Assembly (NCBI RefSeq): GCF_009193175.1
Contig: NZ_VUKE01000011.1
Location: forward strand, 62,001 to 126,000
Source of the DNA: Georgenia ruanii
Lineage (GTDB): Bacteria > Actinomycetota > Actinomycetes > Actinomycetales > Actinomycetaceae
Direction: 5' to 3'
DNA: 64,000 nt
The notes beneath the pieces were generated by a model, which saw only the letters and a program-made list of their open reading frames with translations, was not told where the DNA came from and searched no databases. The translations under genes and the position numbers were made by a program. How positions within the stretch are numbered: position 1 is the stretch's first letter; each line of letters opens with the position of its first letter. This document shows, one piece after another, positions 50,019-59,990 of this stretch.

Positions 50019-51428
50019 ATGTCCTTGAGCCCGGACGCACGCAGCACAGCCGTCGGCTCGCTCCGCGAGCCCGGCACCGGCCCGATCTTCCTGCCCGATG
50101 AGCCCGGGTACGACGCCGCGCGCGCGGCGTGGATGGCCGCGACGGACCAGCGCCCCGCGGCGGTCGCCACGCCGACCACCCCGGCCGAGGTGGCGGCCGT
50201 CGTCAAGGCCGCGGCCGCGGCCGGCCTGCGGGTGGCCCCGCAGTCCACCGGTCACAGCGCCAGCCCGCTCCCCGGCCGCGGCCTGGACGACGTCGTCCTC
50301 GTCCGCACCGGCGCCCTGGACGAGGTGACCATCGACGCGGCCAACCGTCGCGCCCGGGTGGGCTCCGGCGTGGTGTGGGAGCCGGCCGTCACGGCGGCGG
50401 CCGAGCACGGCCTGGCCGCCCTGCACGGCTCCTCCCCCAACGTCGGGATCGCGGGATACTCCCTTGGCGGCGGGGCCAGCTGGTACGCCCGTCAGCTCGG
50501 CCTGGCCACCAACAGCCTCACCGGCGTCGAGCTGATCACCGCCGACGGCGAGCTGGTCCGCGCCAGCCACACCGAGAACCCCGACCTGTTCTGGGCGCTG
50601 CGCGGCGGCGGCGGCAGCTTCGGTGTGGTCACCGCCTTGGAGTTCCGCCTCTACGACTTCTCCACCGCCTACGCCGGCCTCCTGCTGTGGGACGTCGCCG
50701 ACGCCGAGCGGGTGCTGCGCACGTGGGCGCGGTGGGCACCCGCTGCCCCCGAGGCCATCACCACGGCCTTCCGCATCCTGAACCTTCCCCCGCTGCCGGA
50801 CATCCCCGAGGTGGTGCGCGGGCGGCACATCGCCGTGATCGACGGCGCCATCCTGGCCGATGACGACCGGGCGGCCGAGATCCTCGCCGAGCTGCGCGCC
50901 CAGCGCCCGGAGGTCGACACCTTCGCGCGCGTGCCCACGCCGGCCATCACCCGCATCCACATGGACCCGGAGCCGCCCACGCCGGCCGTCACCAACGGGG
51001 CGCTGCTCGCCGCGTTCCCCGACGCGGCGGTGGACGCCTTCGTCGCGGAGCTGGGGGTGGGCACGCGGTCCACGCTGTTCTTCGGCGAACTGCGCCAGCT
51101 CGGCGGCGCGCTCGTCCGGCCCGCCGAGGGAGGTGGCGCCCTCGACCGGCTCGACGGCGACTTCTCCGTCCTGGGGGTGGCGATCGTGCCGACCCCGCAG
51201 GCGCGGGCGGCCGGCGAGGCCGACGCCCGGGCGCTCGTCACCGCGCTGGCGCCGTGGGCGAACGGCCGGCACTACCTGAACTTCACCGAGCGCGCCGACG
51301 TCGATCCGCGCACCTTCTTCCCCGAGGAGGTCTGGTCGCGGCTGACGGCGATCCGGGCGACTGTCGACCCGGGCGGCCTGTTCGTGGCCAACCATCCGAT
51401 CGGCAGGGAGGCGGCGCCGGTGGGCTGA
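50019..51428 (+). CDS. FAD-linked oxidoreductase, berberine-bridge type (module 2)
   Basis: This 469-residue flavoprotein is a clear paralogue of the one at 27935: the same VAPQSTGHSAS (FAD-linkage His), LHGSSPNVGIAGYSLGGG, RQLGLATNSLTGVELITADG and C-terminal HYLNFTER and VDPGGLFVANH. The second linkage Cys is again absent. The sequence upstream and the neighbour gene are also conserved between the modules. ATG at 50019. Substrate unknown; divergence in the middle third suggests a different one. Confidence 0.85.
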   Translation: MSLSPDARSTAVGSLREPGTGPIFLPDEPGYDAARAAWMAATDQRPAAVATPTTPAEVAAVVKAAAAAGLRVAPQSTGHSASPLPGRGLDDVVLVRTGALDEVTIDAANRRARVGSGVVWEPAVTAAAEHGLAALHGSSPNVGIAGYSLGGGASWYARQLGLATNSLTGVELITADGELVRASHTENPDLFWALRGGGGSFGVVTALEFRLYDFSTAYAGLLLWDVADAERVLRTWARWAPAAPEAITTAFRILNLPPLPDIPEVVRGRHIAVIDGAILADDDRAAEILAELRAQRPEVDTFARVPTPAITRIHMDPEPPTPAVTNGALLAAFPDAAVDAFVAELGVGTRSTLFFGELRQLGGALVRPAEGGGALDRLDGDFSVLGVAIVPTPQARAAGEADARALVTALAPWANGRHYLNFTERADVDPRTFFPEEVWSRLTAIRATVDPGGLFVANHPIGREAAPVG

Positions 51429-51505
51429 GCCGCCTCCCCTCGCAGGCGCCGGCCCCCCGCGGCGGGGGCGGCGGGCGGGCGCGCGGGCTCGTACCCTCGT
51501 CAGGC

Positions 51506-54500
51506 GTGAGGGTCGATGTGCTCGGCCCGGTGGAGGCCCGCCTCGACAGCGCGGTGGATCTGGGCCCCCGGAAGCAGCGCGCCCTCCTGGCAGCGTTGAC
51601 GCTGCATCTCGGCCGTCCCGTTCCGGTCCACACCCTCGTCGACCTGCTGTGGGGTGACCGGCCGCCCGCCCGGGCGGTCGGCGCGCTCCAGGTCTACGTC
51701 GCTGGGCTCCGCCGGAGGCTGGAGCCCGCTCGCCCCGCCCGGGCCCCGGCCGGCGTGCTCGTCACCGTCGAGCCGGGCTACGCCCTGCGGCTGCGCGCCG
51801 ACGAGGTCGACGCGGCGATCTTCGACCGGGACGTTGCCGCCGTCCACCAGGCGCTCGCGCCCCTGGCGCCTCTCGGCCAGGGCCGAGCACCCGCCGCCGC
51901 CCCCGACGCCGCCACGCTTGCCGAGGCCGCCCAACGACTCGCGGCGGCCATGGCGCTCTGGCGCGGCACCCCCTACCTCGAGCTGCAGGACGCCGAGCCG
52001 GCGCGGGCCGAGCGGGCCCGGCTGGAGGAGCTGCGGCTGCTCGCGGTGGAGGATCTCGCCCTGGCCCGCCTCGTCCTCGGGCAGGAGGGCGCCGTCGCGG
52101 CCGAGCTGGAGGCGCTCACCGGCGTCCATCCGTGGCGGGAGCGTCTCTGGGCGCTGCGGGCGGTGGCCCTCACGCGCACCGGCCGCCAGGCCGAGGCCCT
52201 GGCGGTGCTGCGCCGCGTGCGCGACGTGCTCAGGGGTGAGCTCGGGCTCGAACCCGGCCCCGAGCTGCGGGCCCTGACCACCGGCATCCTGCGCCAGGAT
52301 CCCGCCCTGGAGTGGAGCATCTCGCGCCAGACCCCTGACCTGGCGCGGAGCGGATCGCCGCTCGGCGCGCCGGCACCCCGGTCCGGGGCCGGGGCCGGGA
52401 CCGGGACCGGGACCGGGACAACCCTCTGTTGCGCACCTGCCGCGCCGGGACCCCGCCTGCCGCCGTGGCCGCTGGTCGGCCGGGACGCCGAGCTGGCCGC
52501 GCTGGCCGGTCTCCTGGACGCCGCCGCCGCGGGGAACCCCGGGGCCTGTGCAATCACCGGCGAGCAGGGCATCGGTAAGTCCCGGCTGTGCGCCGAGCTG
52601 GCCGCCCGGGCCCGTGCCCGCGAGGTGCGGCTGCTGGCCGGCCGGTGCTCGGGGGACGGCGCCCCGCCGCTGTGGCCCTGGGCCACGGCGCTGCTCGGGC
52701 TGGGCGAGGACCGACCGCTCCATGTGGGTGAGAAGGAGCCGGGCGCCGCGTTCCGTGCCTGGGAGGCCATCGCGGCCGCTGTCCTCCGCGCCGCCGCGAA
52801 CGAGACCGTGCTGCTGGTGCTGGACGACCTGGACGTGGCCGACGCCTCCAGCCTGCGGGTGCTGCGCCTGCTCGCCGACATGCTCGAGGGCGGGCGGCTG
52901 CTGGTGGTCGTGACCTGGCACGAGCCCCGCGCCGCCGTCCCGGCCCTCGACGAGGCGGTGGACGCGCTCGCGCACCGCGACGTCCTGCGGCTGCCGCTGG
53001 CAGGCGTCACTGCCGCCGATGCGACGACACTCGTCTCCGCGGTGGCCGGGATCAGCCCCACCCCGGCGCAGGCGGCCGCCCTGCACGACCGCACCGCCGG
53101 CAACCCGCTGTTCCTCGTGGAGTACGCCCGCCTGGCCCGCGAACGGCGCGACCTGACGGCGCTGCTGACCGAGCCCGGCCCGCCGGGGGCGGTGCGCGAC
53201 GTGCTGCTGCGCCGACTGCACCGCCTGCCCGCGGCGACGGTCCAGGCGCTGCACGCGGCTGCGGTCGTCGGGCGCCGCTTCGACCTGGCCGCCACGTCTG
53301 CGGCAGTCGGCGCGAGCGAGGACGAGCTGCTCGACCACCTCGACCCGGCCCTGGCCGGCGGCCTCGTCCGTGACGTCGACATCGACCAGTTCGCCTTCAC
53401 CCACGCCCTGGTGCGGGACACGATCTGCACGATCCTGCCCGCCTCCCGCCGGGCACGGCTGCACGCCCGGGTCGCCGGGCACCTGTCGACCCTGCCCGGG
53501 CGCGAGACCGAGGCCGCGCATCACTGGCTGGCCAGCGGACCCGCGCACGCCGCCCGAGCCTGGCGCGCCGCGGTGGCCGGGGCCGCCGTCGCCGGCCGCT
53601 ACCACGCCCACGACCAGGCCGCGACTCTCCTCCGGGCGGCGCTCACCGCACAGGAAGCCGACCGGGGCGCCACGGCGCGTGACCGCCACGCCGTCCTCCT
53701 CGACCTCGCCGAGGCCTGCAGGTGGGCCGGGGACTGGCCGGGGCTGACCGACGCGGCGGCCGGGGCTGTCGCCGTCGCCGACGAGATCGGGGACCTCGAG
53801 CTGCTCGCCCGGGCGGCCACCGCTCCGACGGCCGGCACGTTGTGGCAGTCCGCGAGCCCCGGTCAGGTCCACGGCGACACCGTGGCCACCCTCCGTCGGG
53901 TGCTGCGTGCGCTCCCGGCGCAGGACGGACGCCTCCGCTGCGAGGCGATGCTGAGCCTGGCCAACGAGCTGTACTACGTCGCCGGGGTGGCCGAGCGCCG
54001 CAGACTGACCGAGGGGGCGGTGGCCATGGCGCGCCGCCTCGGGGACGATCCGCTCCTGCTCGACGCCTACGAGATCGCCTGCCTGTCCCTGTGGTGCCCG
54101 GCGACCCGGCGGGAGTGCCTGGACCATTCCGGCCGGGCCGTCGAGCTGGCCACGCGGCTGGGCGACGAGCGCTCGCTGGTGATCGCGACCACGCTGCGGG
54201 CGGTGAGCGAGGGCGAGCTGGGGCTGGTGGCACCGATGTGGGCGACGGCCGCCCGGGCCCGGGAGCACGCCGCCCGCCTGCGGCTGCCCTACGCGCTGCT
54301 CGTGCTGGACAACCTCGAGCTGGCCTGGCTGACCCTGGCGGGCCGCTTCGCCGAGGCCGAGCAGCGCCTGGCGGACATGGAGGCCCGGCGCCGGGCCACC
54401 TCCCGGCCGCTGGCCGCCTCCATGGTCGCCCGAGCCCGGGGGACGCTGCGGCTGTGGCAGGGGCGCGGCGCCGAGGCGCTTCCCCCGCTGCTGGGACTGG

Positions 54501-54913
54501 AGGGTGGCTTCGTCCCGGTCACCAGCTTCGTGCTCGTGCTGATGCTGCGGGCCGGGCAGGAGGAGGCGGCGCGTGCCCACCTGTCCGCCCACCCCGTCGA
54601 CCTCGAGCACGAGTGCTGGTTCTCGATGCTCGACTGGTGCCTGGCCGGCGAGGCCGCCCTCCGGCTCGGCGACGCCGCGCTGGGCGCCGCCGCGGCCGCC
54701 AAGCTGGCGCGCCACACCGGTCAGAGTTCCTCGGCCGGCTCGGGCAACGCGGCTGGTCCGGCGGACATGTACCTGGCGATGGCCGAGGCGGCGGCCGGGC
54801 GGTTGCCTGCGGCGACGGCGCACGCCGACCGCGCCGAGGAGCTGTGCACGGCGTGGGGCATCCCGCTGGCCGCGCAGCTGCTGCGGGAGCAGCGGACCCG
54901 CCACGGCTTCTGA
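51506..54913 (+). CDS. SARP/AfsR-type regulator with BTAD and AAA domains (module 2)
   Basis: This 1135-residue paralogue of 29429-32869 has the same order: winged helix (1-95), BTAD (about 100-255), linker with a Gly/Thr repeat, NTPase (Walker A GEQGIGKS; Walker B VLLVLDDLDVADASS, where the usual DDLHWAD motif has changed) and a helical C-terminal half ending RHGF in both. The GTG at 51506 lies 8 nt after TACCCT (leaderless). It likely activates the oxidase gene just upstream via the repeats at 49933-49978. Confidence 0.85.
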   Translation: MRVDVLGPVEARLDSAVDLGPRKQRALLAALTLHLGRPVPVHTLVDLLWGDRPPARAVGALQVYVAGLRRRLEPARPARAPAGVLVTVEPGYALRLRADEVDAAIFDRDVAAVHQALAPLAPLGQGRAPAAAPDAATLAEAAQRLAAAMALWRGTPYLELQDAEPARAERARLEELRLLAVEDLALARLVLGQEGAVAAELEALTGVHPWRERLWALRAVALTRTGRQAEALAVLRRVRDVLRGELGLEPGPELRALTTGILRQDPALEWSISRQTPDLARSGSPLGAPAPRSGAGAGTGTGTGTTLCCAPAAPGPRLPPWPLVGRDAELAALAGLLDAAAAGNPGACAITGEQGIGKSRLCAELAARARAREVRLLAGRCSGDGAPPLWPWATALLGLGEDRPLHVGEKEPGAAFRAWEAIAAAVLRAAANETVLLVLDDLDVADASSLRVLRLLADMLEGGRLLVVVTWHEPRAAVPALDEAVDALAHRDVLRLPLAGVTAADATTLVSAVAGISPTPAQAAALHDRTAGNPLFLVEYARLARERRDLTALLTEPGPPGAVRDVLLRRLHRLPAATVQALHAAAVVGRRFDLAATSAAVGASEDELLDHLDPALAGGLVRDVDIDQFAFTHALVRDTICTILPASRRARLHARVAGHLSTLPGRETEAAHHWLASGPAHAARAWRAAVAGAAVAGRYHAHDQAATLLRAALTAQEADRGATARDRHAVLLDLAEACRWAGDWPGLTDAAAGAVAVADEIGDLELLARAATAPTAGTLWQSASPGQVHGDTVATLRRVLRALPAQDGRLRCEAMLSLANELYYVAGVAERRRLTEGAVAMARRLGDDPLLLDAYEIACLSLWCPATRRECLDHSGRAVELATRLGDERSLVIATTLRAVSEGELGLVAPMWATAARAREHAARLRLPYALLVLDNLELAWLTLAGRFAEAEQRLADMEARRRATSRPLAASMVARARGTLRLWQGRGAEALPPLLGLEGGFVPVTSFVLVLMLRAGQEEAARAHLSAHPVDLEHECWFSMLDWCLAGEAALRLGDAALGAAAAAKLARHTGQSSSAGSGNAAGPADMYLAMAEAAAGRLPAATAHADRAEELCTAWGIPLAAQLLREQRTRHGF

Positions 54914-54922
54914 CCCGTGTTG

Positions 54923-55945
54923 TCAGGGCCGCAGCAGCGCTTTGATGGCGCGCCGCTCGTCCATGGCCTTGTAGCCCACGGCGGCCTCTTCCAGCGGGAG
55001 CTCGAGGTCGAAGACCTTGCCCGGCTCGATCGTGCGGTCCCAGATGAGCTGGATCAGCGCGGGCAGGAACCGGCGCACCGGGGCCGGGCCGCCGTGCAGG
55101 TGCACCGCGGCGAAGAAGACCTCCTGGCCGGGCAGCTCCACGCCGTGCGCGACGCCGACGTAGCCGACGTGCCCACCCGGGCGGGTGGACCGGATCGCCT
55201 GCATCATCGATTCCTGGGTGCCGACCGCCTCGATCACCGAGTGCGCGCCCAGGCCACCGGTGAGCTCCTTGATGCGCGCCACCCCCGCGTCGCCGCGCTC
55301 GGTGACGATGTCGGTGGCGCCGAACTCCCGGGCGAGCCGCTGGCGCGGCTCGTGCCGGCTCATCGCGATGATCCGCACGGCGCCGAGCTGCCGGGCGGCG
55401 AGGACGGCGAGCAGCCCGACGGCGCCGTCGCCCACCACGGCGACCGTCTTGCCGGGGCCCACCTCGGCGGCCACGGCGCCGAACCAGCCGGTGCCGAGGA
55501 CGTCGGAGGCGGCGAGCAGGGACGGGACGAGGTCGGGGTCGGGCATGCCGGGGGTGGCCACGAGCGTGCCGTCGGCCAGCGGCACCCGCAGCAGCTCGGC
55601 CTGGGAGCCGAACATGCCCATGGGCACGTTGTGCACGCAGCGGCTCTGGTAGCCGGCCCGGCAGATCTCGCAGGTGTTGTCGGAGGCGAAGAACGAGCCG
55701 ACGACGAAGTCGCCGACCGTGATGGTCTCGACCGCGTCGCCGATCTCCTCGACGACGCCGACGTACTCATGCCCCATGGGCTGCGGCCGGTCCGAGGTGT
55801 CGATGCCGCGGAAGGGCCACAGGTCCGACCCGCACACGCACGCGGCGGTCACACGGATGATCGCGTCGGTCGGCTCGACGAGGCTCGGGCGGTCGCGCTC
55901 CTCGACGCGGACGTCGCCGGGGCCGTAGAGGACTGCTCCTCGCAT
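54923..55945 (-). CDS. Zinc-dependent medium-chain dehydrogenase
   Basis: This 340-residue MDR-family alcohol dehydrogenase has catalytic zinc ligands Cys and Glu (ACVCGSDLW and MGHEYVG), and the NAD(P) fold VAVVGDGAVGLLAVLAARQLG. The structural zinc loop retains only three of the usual four Cys (TCEICRAGYQSRC). The substrate is unknown. AAGGAGC precedes the ATG at 55945. The stop is 9 bp from the stop of the converging SARP gene. It is divergent from the XRE fragment and cupin. Confidence 0.85.
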   Translation of the reverse strand: MRGAVLYGPGDVRVEERDRPSLVEPTDAIIRVTAACVCGSDLWPFRGIDTSDRPQPMGHEYVGVVEEIGDAVETITVGDFVVGSFFASDNTCEICRAGYQSRCVHNVPMGMFGSQAELLRVPLADGTLVATPGMPDPDLVPSLLAASDVLGTGWFGAVAAEVGPGKTVAVVGDGAVGLLAVLAARQLGAVRIIAMSRHEPRQRLAREFGATDIVTERGDAGVARIKELTGGLGAHSVIEAVGTQESMMQAIRSTRPGGHVGYVGVAHGVELPGQEVFFAAVHLHGGPAPVRRFLPALIQLIWDRTIEPGKVFDLELPLEEAAVGYKAMDERRAIKALLRP

Positions 55946-56056
55946 GGGGTGCTCCTTACTGGTTGTCGGTGGCGGCCGCCGGGGCGGGCTTCATGCTTAC
56001 GGGGCTGTCGCACGTCCCCGGCGCCTCCTCCATGACACCCTCCCTCGCGCGGGCGC

Positions 56057-56108
56057 GGGAGGTCGCGTTGGTAGGGGGTAGAACGAGAACCTCCCTCGGC
56101 ACGGGAGG
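56057..56108. promoter_or_regulatory. GGGAGGT/ACCTCCC/GGGAGG repeat cluster
   Basis: GGGAGGT (56057), ACCTCCC (56089) and GGGAGG (56103) form overlapping inverted repeats in the divergent space between the dehydrogenase and XRE genes. It may be an operator for the former XRE regulator. Evidence is weak. Confidence 0.3.
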
Positions 56109-56127
56109 ATGCTCCTACCGTGGAGAC

Positions 56128-56452
56128 GTGGACAACCGCTCCGACATCCGCGGCTTCCTGGTCACCCGACGCGCCAAGCTCGCGCCCGAGCGGGTCGGCC
56201 TCCGCGCCGGCGGACGACGGCGCGTGCCCGGGCTGCGCCGCGAGGAGGTCGCCGTCCTGGCCGGTATGAGCACGGAGTGGTGCACCCAGCTCGAGAAGGG
56301 CCACATCGGCGGCGTCTGCGAGGACGTCCTCGAGGCCGTCGCCCGCGCACTGCAGCTCGACGCCGCCGAACGCGCCTACCTGCTCGACCTGGCCATCTAC
56401 ACCGCCGAGCCGGGGGCCGAACATCCCGCCCTACCTGAAGGAGAACGCCTCC
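56128..56452 (+). pseudogene. XRE/MmyB-type regulator, truncated after the HTH
   Basis: The start is GTG at 56128, 6 nt after TACCGT (leaderless). The first 95 codons encode the helix-turn-helix (RRRVPGLRREEVAVLAGMST, LDAAERAYLLDLA), clearly like 14137-15078. The MmyB ligand-binding half is missing: from about 56410 the frame becomes an out-of-frame shadow of the cupin gene, with no stop until 57051. The gene has lost its effector domain and its own stop. Whether the HTH is still produced is unknown. Confidence 0.65.
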
Positions 56453-56866
56453 ATGCAGATCACCCGCAGCTCCATCGGCACCGCCAAGGGGCCGGCCGAC
56501 TGGTTCACCGGCGACGTCTACATCGACTCCATCGCGGCATCGCCGGCGCCCTCCCGGGTGCAGGCGAGCCTCGTGCACTTCATGCCCGGCGCCCGGACCC
56601 ACTGGCACCGCCACCCGCTGAGCCAGACCGTCTTCGTCACCGAGGGCGTCGGACTGTGCCAGCGGCGCGGCGGCCCGGTCGAAGTCATCCGTCCCGGCGA
56701 CCGGGTCCTGTTCGAGGCCGACGAGGAGCACTGGCACGGTGCGGCGCCGGACCGGCTCATGGTGCACCTGGCCATCAACGAAGGCGACGCCGAGCACGAC
56801 GTCGTCCACTGGCTCGCGCCCGTGACCGACGAGGAGTACGCCGCCGGGGCGCCCGCGGCGGACTGA
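56453..56866 (+). CDS. Cupin-domain protein
   Basis: This 137-residue single cupin has GARTHWHRHPLSQTVFVTEG (metal-binding His pair) and PGDRVLFEADEEHWHGAAP (second motif with Glu and His). This group is often encoded next to dehydrogenases or aldo/keto reductases and may act on small carbonyls. GAAGGAG precedes the ATG. It directly follows the truncated XRE gene. Confidence 0.8.
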   Translation: MQITRSSIGTAKGPADWFTGDVYIDSIAASPAPSRVQASLVHFMPGARTHWHRHPLSQTVFVTEGVGLCQRRGGPVEVIRPGDRVLFEADEEHWHGAAPDRLMVHLAINEGDAEHDVVHWLAPVTDEEYAAGAPAAD

Positions 56867-57004
56867 CCCGGCTGCTGCTCCGCTCCCGAGCGGCCGCTCC
56901 CGCCACAAGCCCCGGTTCGCGCCACGGGCGCGTGGTAGACCACCCGCCCGCGGCGCCACGACCCGTGTGCGGCGGAAGCGGCCGCCCGCCGGGACACGTG
57001 CCGG

Positions 57005-58654
57005 TCAGCCCTCCGTGCTCTCCCGGCGCGCCGCCCGGTACCGCTCGATGAGCGCGTTGGTCGAGGAGTCGTGCGTGAGCGACGGCGCCTCGTCGGCGGT
57101 GAGCTCGGGGGTGATCCGGTTCGCGAGCACCTTGCCCAGCTCCACGCCCCACTGGTCGAAGGAGTTGATGTTCCAGACCGTGCCCTGGGTGAACACCTTG
57201 TGCTCGTACAGCGCGACGAGCTGCCCCAGCACCGACGGCGTCAGCTTCGGCGCGAGGATCGTCGTCGTCGGGTGGTTCCCGGCGAAGGTCTTGTGCGCCA
57301 CGAGCTCCTCGGGCACGCCGTCGGCCCGGACCTCCTCGGGCGTCTTGCCGAACGCGAGCGCCTCGGTCTGCGCGAGCAGGTTCGCGGTGAGCAGGTCGTG
57401 GTGGCCGGGCACCTCGTCGGCCGGGTGGACGAACCCGATGAAGTCCGCCGGCACGGTCTGGGTGCCCTGGTGGATGAGCTGGTAGAAGGCGTGCTGGCCG
57501 TTGGTGCCGGGCTCGCCCCAGACCACCGGGCCGGTCTGGTAGGTGACGGGTGCGCCGTCGAGCGTGACGGACTTGCCGTTGGACTCCATGTCCAGCTGCT
57601 GCAGGTACGCCGGGAACCGCGAGAGGTACTGGTTGTAGGGCAGGACGGCGTGGGTCGCGGTGCCCTGGAAGTTGCGGTACCAGACGCCGATGAGCCCGAG
57701 CAGCACCGGGACGTTGCGCTCCAGCGGCGTGGTGCGGAAGTGCTGGTCCATGGCGTGGAAGCCGGCGAGCATGGCGCGGAAGTTGTCCGGGCCGACGGCG
57801 ATCATCAGCGAGAGCCCGACGGCGGAGTCGTAGGAGTACCGGCCGCCCACCCAGTCCCAGAAGCCGAACATGTTGGCGGTGTCGATGCCGAACTCGGCGA
57901 CCTTCTCGGCGTTGGTGGACACCGCCACGAAGTGCTTGGCGACGGCGGCGCCGTCGCCCAGGGCGTCGAGGAGCCAGGTGCGGGCGGTCTTGGCGTTGGT
58001 GATCGTCTCGATGGTGGTGAAGGTCTTGGACGCGACGATGAACAGCGTCTCCTCGGGGTCGACGCCCTTGAGCGCCGCGGCCATGTCGTCACCGTCCACG
58101 TTGGAGACGAAGATCGAGGTGATGTCGGGGTCGGCGTAGGGCTGCAGGGCGATGGTGGCCATCTTCGGGCCGAGGTCCGAGCCGCCGATGCCGATGTTGA
58201 CGATGGTGGTCAGCCGCTTCCCGGTGTGCCCGGTCCACTCCCCCGAGCGGACCTTGGCGGCGAAGGCGGCCATCCGGTCGAGGACCTCGTGGACGTCGGC
58301 GACGACGTCCTGGCCGTCGACGACCAGCGTCGCGTCGCGCGGGGCGCGCAGGGCGGTGTGCAGGACGGCGCGGTCCTCGGTGACGTTGATGTGCTCGCCG
58401 CGGAACATCGCCTCGATGCGCTCGGGCAGGCCGGCGGCCCGGGCCAGGTCCACCAGCAGGCCCAGCGTCTCGTCCGTGACCAGGTTCTTGGAGTAGTCGA
58501 CGTAGAGGTCGACCGCCTCGGCCGTGAAGGTGGCGCCGCGCTCGGCGTCGGCACCGAACAGGTCGCGCAGGTGGGTGCCCTTGAGCTCCTCGGCGTGGGC
58601 GGCCAGCGCCTGCCACTGGTTGGTGGTGGAGATGTCCTGGTGGGTCACGGTCAT
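57005..58654 (-). CDS. pgi: Glucose-6-phosphate isomerase
   Basis: This 549-residue enzyme interconverts glucose-6-phosphate and fructose-6-phosphate in glycolysis. Signatures are [33 protein letters not shown] and [13 protein letters not shown], with full family length. ATG at 58654. It is not obviously in an operon; the nearest upstream gene on the same strand is 158 bp away. Confidence 0.97.
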   Translation of the reverse strand: MTVTHQDISTTNQWQALAAHAEELKGTHLRDLFGADAERGATFTAEAVDLYVDYSKNLVTDETLGLLVDLARAAGLPERIEAMFRGEHINVTEDRAVLHTALRAPRDATLVVDGQDVVADVHEVLDRMAAFAAKVRSGEWTGHTGKRLTTIVNIGIGGSDLGPKMATIALQPYADPDITSIFVSNVDGDDMAAALKGVDPEETLFIVASKTFTTIETITNAKTARTWLLDALGDGAAVAKHFVAVSTNAEKVAEFGIDTANMFGFWDWVGGRYSYDSAVGLSLMIAVGPDNFRAMLAGFHAMDQHFRTTPLERNVPVLLGLIGVWYRNFQGTATHAVLPYNQYLSRFPAYLQQLDMESNGKSVTLDGAPVTYQTGPVVWGEPGTNGQHAFYQLIHQGTQTVPADFIGFVHPADEVPGHHDLLTANLLAQTEALAFGKTPEEVRADGVPEELVAHKTFAGNHPTTTILAPKLTPSVLGQLVALYEHKVFTQGTVWNINSFDQWGVELGKVLANRITPELTADEAPSLTHDSSTNALIERYRAARRESTEG

Positions 58655-58812
58655 GACGCTCCTCAGCTGCGCGCGCACCCGTCGGCTCGGGTGTCCCTCA
58701 GGCCATGATCGTCCGCCCGGCGCCCGCACACCCGTTGACGGTTGTCGATGTGTCGCTCACGTGCGGCGTCGAGAGCCTCCGGGTGGGACGTGGGCGGCCC
58801 CGCCGGCGCGCG

Positions 58813-59856
58813 TCAGAACAACGCGAGCTGCGCGGGCTCCGGCGCGGCCGGGGCGGCCGGCGCGCTCGCCGGCGCCGGGTCGGACGCCGCGTCCCGGGCC
58901 CAGCGCCGCGGGGCGCGCCGGTCGAAGCCGTGCTTCCGGCGGGCGCGGCCGGCCCGCTCGCCGAGCCACTGGCGGTAGTCCTTGGGGGCGTAGGAGCCCG
59001 AGCCGTACAGGCGCCGGTAGCGCGGCACGAGCGCGGGGTACTCCCGGCCGAGCCAGGCCATGAACCACTCCCGGGCGCCGGGGCGCAGGTGCAGGGCGCC
59101 GACGGTGACGTCGGACGCGCCGGCGCCGGCGAGCGCGCCGAAGAGGGCGTCGAGCTGGTCCTCGGAGTCGGTGAGCCAGGGCAGGATCGGCATGGCGAGC
59201 ACCGAGCACTCCAGCCCGGCGTCGGCGATGGCGCGGATCAGCTCCAGGCGCGCCTTCGGGGTGGCGGTGCCCGGCTCGACCCGCTGCTGCAGGTCCGGGT
59301 CGATGAGCGCGAGGGAGACGGCCACCGAGACCGGCACCCGCGTGGCGGCCTCGACCAGCAGCGGGAGGTCGCGCCGGAGCAGCGGGCCCTTGGTGAGGAT
59401 GGAGAACGGGGTGCCGGAGTCCGCGAGCGCCGTGATGATCCCGGGCATGAGCTTGTAGCGGCCCTCGGCGCGCATGTAGGGGTCGGAGTTGGTGCCCAGC
59501 GCCACGTGCTCCCGTTGCCAGGAGGGGCGGGCGAGCTCGCGGCGCAGGACCTCGACGACGTTGGTCTTGACGATGATCTGGGTGTCGAAGTCCTGCCCGG
59601 CGTCCAGGTCGAGGTACTCGTGGGTGCGGCGGGCGAAGCAGTAGGTGCACCGGTGCAGGCAGCCGCGCGTGGGGTTGATCGTCCAGTGGAACGGCATCGC
59701 CGACTGCGCCGGCACCCGGTTGAGCGCGCTCTTGCACACCACCTCGTGGAAGGTCACCCCCGCGAAGTCGGGGGTCTGGATGCTCCGCACGAGCCCGGCG
59801 AGCGGCAGCAGCGCCGCCGGGTCCGTGACCTTCAGCTCCTGGGCTTCCCATCGCAC
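58813..59856 (-). CDS. Rv2578c-family radical SAM protein with C-terminal clamp-like motif
   Basis: This 347-residue protein has the radical SAM Cys triad (RGCLHRCTYCFARRTHEYLD) and the SPL-like segments VVEVLRRELARPSW, LGTNSDPYMRAEGRYKLM and FSILTKGPLLRRDLP. It ends QLALF, which fits the beta-clamp-binding consensus QLxLF. The family is related to spore photoproduct lyase but its reaction is unknown. GTG at 59856. A DNA-repair role is an inference from the clamp motif. Confidence 0.85.
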   Translation of the reverse strand: MRWEAQELKVTDPAALLPLAGLVRSIQTPDFAGVTFHEVVCKSALNRVPAQSAMPFHWTINPTRGCLHRCTYCFARRTHEYLDLDAGQDFDTQIIVKTNVVEVLRRELARPSWQREHVALGTNSDPYMRAEGRYKLMPGIITALADSGTPFSILTKGPLLRRDLPLLVEAATRVPVSVAVSLALIDPDLQQRVEPGTATPKARLELIRAIADAGLECSVLAMPILPWLTDSEDQLDALFGALAGAGASDVTVGALHLRPGAREWFMAWLGREYPALVPRYRRLYGSGSYAPKDYRQWLGERAGRARRKHGFDRRAPRRWARDAASDPAPASAPAAPAAPEPAQLALF

Positions 59857-59990
59857 GGACCTATTCGAACAAAGTTTCGACCGCCGTGTCTAGTGGTCCG
59901 GGCACCGCCTCCGAGGCGATCCCGAACCTCAGTGCCACGGAGGGCCCCGGGTGCCGGTGCCGGCCCGACCCCAAGGGCCATGCCAGTCCC

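Noticed and set aside
51500-54904. 1134-codon minus-strand frame opposite SARP regulator 2
   Set aside because: Same shadow effect as for module 1.
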